Of a DNA stretch of 35,663 nucleotides, positions 32,823 through 35,663 are shown in pieces (positions within the stretch are counted from its first letter, which is position 1; each line of letters begins with the position of its first letter). Position numbers and translations under genes: made by a program. The stretch comes from JAMCRM01 sp041685075 (GTDB lineage: Bacteria > Acidobacteriota > Terriglobia > Bryobacterales > Bryobacteraceae), in assembly GCA_041685075.1 (NCBI GenBank), contig JAWLGN010000015.1, positions 1-35,663 of the forward strand, given 5' to 3'. The notes beneath the pieces are model-generated. The model saw only the letters and a list, made by a program, of their open reading frames with translations, was not told where the DNA came from and did no database searches.

Positions 32823-32828
32823 ATTGTA
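32823..32828 (-). promoter_or_regulatory. -10-like TACAAT 13 nt before the outer-membrane barrel gene
   Basis: TACAAT on the minus strand ends 13 nt before the ATG at 32809; the leader would be about 7 nt, without room for a Shine-Dalgarno sequence. It supports the choice of this ATG. Confidence 0.33.
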
Positions 32829-32851
32829 ACAGCGGGAAGGGACGAACTCAC

Positions 32852-33223
32852 TCAAACGCCGGGCTCGAGCGCGCCGCGCACCGCTTTGGCCAGGTCCATG
32901 GGTGTGAACGGCTTGGGCAAAAAGCGACACACCGACTCCGCGGCCTGTTCAAAAACCGGCTGGTCGGCGTAGCCGGACATGAAAATCACGGCGGTCTCGG
33001 GCGTCTTTTCCTTGATCCGGCGGGCGAGTTCCGGGCCGCCCATGCGGGGCATCACCACATCGGTCAATACCACCCGGATGCCCGGCCCGTGGCGCAGCCA
33101 CATATCCAGCGCCTCTTCGCCGTTGCTGGCCTCCAGAACTTCGTAGCCGTCTTGAGACAGCACGGCGCGGATGAACATCCGCACCGGCTGCTCGTCCTCT
33201 ACTATCAGAATTTTGTGCGCCAC
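32852..33223 (-). CDS. CheY-like single-domain response regulator
   Basis: A 123-residue receiver domain with no output domain. Acidic pocket D10/E11 (VEDE), phosphoacceptor D55 in VVLTDVVMP, S83 in FMSGYA and K104 in FLPKPF are all present. I chose the GTG at 33223 (then AHKILIVEDEQ) because it begins directly with the receiver; a TTG at 33262 would add 13 residues. TATTTT lies 4 nt before the GTG, a possible -10. No histidine kinase is nearby, so its partner is elsewhere. It lies divergent from rpmB and upstream of the barrel gene in the same direction. Confidence 0.87.
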   Translation of the reverse strand: MAHKILIVEDEQPVRMFIRAVLSQDGYEVLEASNGEEALDMWLRHGPGIRVVLTDVVMPRMGGPELARRIKEKTPETAVIFMSGYADQPVFEQAAESVCRFLPKPFTPMDLAKAVRGALEPGV

Positions 33224-33304
33224 TGGGAAAATACCAGACTCCGGGAATTTGTGAGCATGCAACGTGCCAAAACACTCGTTTCAGGAAATGAGAGCACCTG
33301 GCAG

Positions 33305-33334
33305 TTGCTGCAGCGGCCCTGAAATTGTTAGAAT
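33305..33334 (+). promoter_or_regulatory. rpmB promoter
   Basis: TTGCTG (33305-33310), an 18-bp spacer and TAGAAT (33329-33334) precede rpmB. The start site near 33341 leaves a leader of about 23 nt that contains AGGAG (33349-33353) 10 nt before the ATG. A conventional led transcript. Confidence 0.5.
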
Positions 33335-33363
33335 GGCGGTTTCGATCCAGGAGATTATTCAGA

Positions 33364-33555
33364 ATGGCACGAGTATGCGAAGTGTGTGGCCGCGGACCCA
33401 AGTTCGGCCACCGGATCAGCCACGCCCACAACCTCACCAAGCGCCGCTGGAATGTCAACCTGCAGCCGGTCCGCGCGTTGATCAACGGAGCCACTAAGCG
33501 GCTCCGGGTCTGCACCGCCTGCATTCGCGCCGGAAAGATCCAGAAGGCTGCCTGA
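33364..33555 (+). CDS. rpmB: 50S ribosomal protein L28, zinc-binding form
   Basis: A 63-residue ribosomal protein: MARVCEVCGRGPKFGHRISH at the start, HNLTKRRWNVNLQPVR in the middle and RLRVCTACIRAGKI at the end. Two CxxC pairs (C5/C8 and C50/C53) mark the C+ zinc-ribbon form. Start fixed by AGGAG and by the family's usual N-terminus. It stands alone, without rpmG, between the divergent response regulator and the convergent membrane protein gene. Confidence 0.97.
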   Translation: MARVCEVCGRGPKFGHRISHAHNLTKRRWNVNLQPVRALINGATKRLRVCTACIRAGKIQKAA

Positions 33556-33586
33556 CAAAGGTCCAGAAGACCCCCTGCCACGGAGC

Positions 33587-33607
33587 GGCGGGCCGTAGTG
33601 GCCCGCC
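33587..33607. terminator. Strong hairpin between convergent rpmB and membrane-protein genes
   Basis: GGCGGGCC and GGCCCGCC form a perfect 8-bp stem around GTAGT. It sits between two convergent stops (33555 and 33629), as expected of a bidirectional terminator. There is no T-tract on either side, so it may slow polymerase or protect 3' ends rather than act as a classical intrinsic terminator. Confidence 0.55.
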
Positions 33608-33628
33608 ATCAACCTCCCGTTCCGGTTA

Positions 33629-34135
33629 TCAGATAAACATTTCCTCGTCCTGGGTGACGTGGTCCACCGAAGGACGTCTGCCGCGGGCATAGGTAACCAG
33701 GGCGGCCCGAACGCCTGCCATGATAGCGTTCATCTCGCGGACGGGCTTCATGACTACGGTCTTCACCGCCCCGCCCACCTGTCCGACCTGCTCGACGGTT
33801 TCCTCCACCTTTTCATCCAGATCCGCCAGCCGGATGCGGGCGCGCGTGGAGGTTTCATCCAGCAGTTCCCCGATTTGTGTAGTCTGCCGCCGGACGGATT
33901 TGGCCACCTCGACGGCGTGGGTGGAGATCTCGGCAACGCGGGGCCGGTTCTCCGCCAGCATCTGGCGGGTGGTGTCCAGAATGGGTTCGGCACGCTCGGC
34001 CAAAGGCGTCACTTTGGCCTGCATACGTCGCGCAATTCTGTAGAGCGCCACCGCGATACCAGCCTGTATCAGGAAGGCGATTGCGGCCAGCGCGACCCCA
34101 ATCGCGATCACCCACCGAAACACGTCGTCTGTCAT
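33629..34135 (-). CDS. Membrane protein with long coiled coil (DUF948-like)
   Basis: A 168-residue protein. One N-terminal helix (about 7-33, WVIAIGVALAAIAFLIQAGIA in part) is followed by a long, heptad-rich helical region (about 38-135: AERAEPILDTTRQMLAEN, EISTHAVEVAKSV, ADLDEKVEETVEQV), as in DUF948 proteins. Function unknown; probably an envelope or stress-linked scaffold. It follows the YtxH-like gene by 22 bp in the same direction, and such pairs are common. Confidence 0.7.
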   Translation of the reverse strand: MTDDVFRWVIAIGVALAAIAFLIQAGIAVALYRIARRMQAKVTPLAERAEPILDTTRQMLAENRPRVAEISTHAVEVAKSVRRQTTQIGELLDETSTRARIRLADLDEKVEETVEQVGQVGGAVKTVVMKPVREMNAIMAGVRAALVTYARGRRPSVDHVTQDEEMFI

Positions 34136-34157
34136 AGGACGGGTCTATCCTGGGCGA

Positions 34158-34478
34158 TCAGAGCGTGGTGCCGGGCGCGGGGGACGGCGGCTGCTGCATC
34201 CCCTCGCGGGTCTCGTGGTAGGCCTGGCGGCCGGCTTCCATCGCCTCCCCCACGGACTCTCGCTGGCGGCCCAGGGCTCCCCTGCCCTTTTCGATCAATT
34301 CGCCGGCCTGGTCGCGCAGTTCAGTGGTGCGATGCTTCAGGTAATCCCGGCTTTCACCGGCTTTATTGCGGATGATCTGGCGCGTTTCGCCGCCGGTTTT
34401 CGGGGCGAACAGCATGCCAATGGCGACGCCTACACCCAGCCCTGCCAGGAACGACCCGAATGCGGAACCTTTTTCCAT
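34158..34478 (-). CDS. YtxH-like small membrane protein
   Basis: A 106-residue protein with the YtxH signature: a Gly-rich helix (FLAGLGVGVAIGMLFAPKTG) directly followed by GETRQIIRNKAGE, then a charged helix (about 45-90) and a Pro-rich end. YtxH proteins are general-stress or envelope-linked proteins of unknown role. AGGAGG lies 7 nt before the ATG, and TATACT at 34508-34513 is a likely -10. It leads the pair with the coiled-coil membrane protein. Confidence 0.85.
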   Translation of the reverse strand: MEKGSAFGSFLAGLGVGVAIGMLFAPKTGGETRQIIRNKAGESRDYLKHRTTELRDQAGELIEKGRGALGRQRESVGEAMEAGRQAYHETREGMQQPPSPAPGTTL

Positions 34479-34507
34479 GTGCGATCCTCCTCTAGCTTTC
34501 AGCGTTC

Positions 34508-34513
34508 AGTATA
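34508..34513 (-). promoter_or_regulatory. -10 TATACT of the YtxH-like gene
   Basis: TATACT on the minus strand implies a start near 34501 and a leader of about 22 nt that contains AGGAGG. It has no clear -35 box. The divergent gap 34479-34595 also holds the recX -10. Confidence 0.42.
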
Positions 34514-34540
34514 CAGCGGCCATTTCGAGGGCCCCTTATT

Positions 34541-34559
34541 TCCAAGGTACTCCAAGGTA
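34541..34559 (+). repeat. Direct repeat TCCAAGGTA, two copies 1 bp apart
   Basis: TCCAAGGTA occurs at 34541-34549 and 34551-34559, a 10-bp spacing that puts both copies on one helix face. It lies just upstream of the recX -10, where an activator would bind. Function is a guess. Confidence 0.3.
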
Positions 34560-34567
34560 AGCTTATA

Positions 34568-34573
34568 TACAAT
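34568..34573 (+). promoter_or_regulatory. -10 TACAAT of recX
   Basis: TACAAT, within TATATACAAT, implies a start near 34580 and a leader of about 16 nt before the ATG at 34596. AGAAGG at 34577-34582 would be partly cut off by this start site. No -35 box was seen. Confidence 0.38.
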
Positions 34574-34595
34574 CAGAGAAGGCTATCCGAATCGC

Positions 34596-35129
34596 ATGGC
34601 CAAACGTCCCGCACCCAAACTCGACAGCGAAGCGCTGTTCCAATACGCCGTTTCGCGGCTGGCGGCCCGCGCCTTCTCCACGGGGGAGTTGCGGCAGAGG
34701 CTGCGTCCCCGCGCCGCGCGCCCGGAGGACGTCGAGGCCGTCATTGCGCGGCTCAAGGAGTACGGGTATCTCGACGACCGCGCCTTCGCCGAGTCCTACG
34801 CGGCGGCGCGCCTCGACAGCGGGCGATTCGGGGCCCGGCGCGTGCTGCGCGACCTGCGGAGCCGGCGCGTGGCGCCCTCGATTGCCGAGAGCACCGTCCG
34901 GGAGATTTATGCCAAGGTAGATGAAGACGCCCTGATCGAAGACTACCTGCGCCGCAAGTATCCTTCGGCGACGGCCCTCGGCGACCGGAAGGTGATGGCA
35001 GCGGCCTACGGCCGGCTGCTGCGGGCAGGCTTCACACCGGGCAACATTATCCGGGTGCTGAAAAATTTTACACACAACCCGGAATTGCTGGACGGCTTCG
35101 AGCCCCCCGAGGAGCCGCTCGAGGAGTAG
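34596..35129 (+). CDS. recX: RecX, regulator of RecA
   Basis: A 177-residue protein that binds RecA filaments and tunes recombination and SOS activity. The three-helix repeats of the family are visible: LFQYAVSRLAARAFSTGELRQ in part, then VEAVIARLKEYGYLDDRAFAESY, GARRVLRDLRSRRV, and RKVMAAAYGRLLRAGFTPGNIIRVL. The ATG at 34596 was chosen over a long upstream frame, which only shadows the YtxH gene. No recA is adjacent. The methyltransferase gene starts 2 bp after its stop. Confidence 0.92.
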   Translation: MAKRPAPKLDSEALFQYAVSRLAARAFSTGELRQRLRPRAARPEDVEAVIARLKEYGYLDDRAFAESYAAARLDSGRFGARRVLRDLRSRRVAPSIAESTVREIYAKVDEDALIEDYLRRKYPSATALGDRKVMAAAYGRLLRAGFTPGNIIRVLKNFTHNPELLDGFEPPEEPLEE

Positions 35130-35131
35130 CG

Positions 35132-35663
35132 ATGAAGCGCATCGTCCTGCTGCTGTGCCTGGCAGCCGCCGTGGCCGCCCAGGTGGACCATCCCCACCGG
35201 CACCCTCCCCGCTCGGCCCGGGAGTATGCCCGAGTCCTGAACGACCCCAAGCGCGACGCCTGGCAGTTGCCCGATCAGGTGATCCAGGCGTTGAACCTGA
35301 AACCCGACGAAGTGGTGGCGGACCTCGGCGCGGGTGCAGGCTACTTCAGCCGCCGTTTTGCCCACCACGCCGCCAAAGTCTACGCCGTCGATATCAACGG
35401 CGAGCTCCTGCGCATGGCCGCCGAGGGCGCTCCGGCCAACATGGAGACCATCCTGGCCGCTCCGGACGACCCCCGCCTGCCCCCAGGCGCCGTCGATATG
35501 GTCTTTCTCTGCAACGTGTTGCACCACATCGCGAATCGCCCCGCCTATCTCCCCAAGCTGGCCAGGGCCCTCAAGCCGGGCGGGCGTATCGTGAACATCG
35601 ACTTCTACAAGAAGCCGCTGCCGGTGGGGCCGCCGGAAGCCATGAAGATTGCCGAGCGCGATG
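35132..35663 (+). CDS. Signal-peptide-bearing class I SAM methyltransferase, N-terminal part (runs off the right edge)
   Basis: The first 177 codons are present. A clear signal peptide (KRIVLLLCLAAAVAAQ) precedes a His/Arg-rich segment (HPHRHPPRSAREYARVL), then DAWQLPDQVIQAL and the class I methyltransferase fold: motif I VADLGAGAGYFS at 62-73, acidic D87 in VYAVDINGE, FLCNVLHHIANR and LKPGGRIVNIDFY. A SAM-dependent enzyme outside the cytoplasm is unexpected, since SAM is cytosolic. The segment could instead be a membrane anchor. GAGGAG at the end of recX serves as its ribosome site. Substrate unknown. Confidence 0.82.
   Translation, partial: MKRIVLLLCLAAAVAAQVDHPHRHPPRSAREYARVLNDPKRDAWQLPDQVIQALNLKPDEVVADLGAGAGYFSRRFAHHAAKVYAVDINGELLRMAAEGAPANMETILAAPDDPRLPPGAVDMVFLCNVLHHIANRPAYLPKLARALKPGGRIVNIDFYKKPLPVGPPEAMKIAERD

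Noticed and set aside
32810..32851. GTG at 32851 as start of the outer-membrane barrel gene
   Set aside because: It directly follows the response-regulator stop, but the signal peptide starts at the ATG at 32809 and TACAAT lies between them.

Overview
The window is GC-rich, densely packed chromosomal DNA. The gene content points to the Acidobacteriota, most likely the Bryobacterales/Solibacter group: an Oar/TonB-receptor-like outer-membrane barrel, a Tat-exported Gfo/Idh/MocA oxidoreductase, a Pkn-type Ser/Thr kinase with an Ala/Pro-rich tail, secreted TPR and choice-of-anchor-D-like proteins, a secreted neutral-ceramidase-domain protein and a glycogen debranching enzyme. This taxonomic call is inference from family content; no rRNA or tRNA gene is visible. 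I see no integrase, transposase, prophage or CRISPR array, so this looks like ordinary core and accessory chromosome.

Layout. (1) 1-8660, all on the minus strand: the N-terminus of a short-chain dehydrogenase, glycogen debranching enzyme GlgX, a fused Memo+AMMECR1 protein with its radical SAM partner, a HupE/UreJ-like membrane protein, an AI-2E-type transporter and a CorC/HlyC CBS-domain protein. AI-2E, HupE-like, radical SAM and Memo-AMMECR1 are so tightly spaced that they form a likely operon. (2) 8754-11644: a secreted metallophosphoesterase converging on a secreted TPR protein; the two stop codons share one CTAG. (3) 11829-17046, plus strand: a tight four-gene run of CsgG-like lipoprotein-export/assembly protein, membrane Ser/Thr kinase, Tat-exported oxidoreductase and ceramidase-domain protein. 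(4) 19889-17066, minus: lipoprotein, geranylgeranyl-reductase-family flavoprotein and hemL, joined by 4-bp ATGA overlaps. (5) 19990-22580: an SprT-like metalloprotease with an apparent degenerate internal duplication, a NYN/LabA-like nuclease with two LOTUS (OST-HTH) domains, and a degenerate 22-23 bp tandem repeat of about 13.5 units. (6) 22595-26762, plus: a small secreted Cys-rich protein, aldose 1-epimerase and an M14 metallopeptidase. (7) 26799-33223, minus: a 49-residue Lmo0937-like membrane protein, a PilZ protein, a PP2C/Ig-like/ASH-like three-gene operon, an outer-membrane barrel and a CheY-type response regulator. (8) 33364-35663: ribosomal protein L28 (rpmB), a YtxH/coiled-coil membrane pair, recX and the start of a signal-peptide-bearing methyltransferase.

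The most general signal I found is regulatory. At least nine genes at or near the head of transcription units have a -10-like hexamer (TAnnnT) ending only 6-10 nt before the start codon and no convincing Shine-Dalgarno sequence, as expected of leaderless mRNAs. Other genes in the same window (csgG-like, YtxH, rpmB, TPR, the GTG-started oxidoreductase) have clear GGAGG-type sites. The organism therefore seems to use both initiation modes. Other points worth checking are the Memo-AMMECR1 fusion with an altered LRGCIG motif, the LOTUS nuclease with a structured leader, the duplicated SprT fold, the exported methyltransferase and the tandem array that ends at a promoter.
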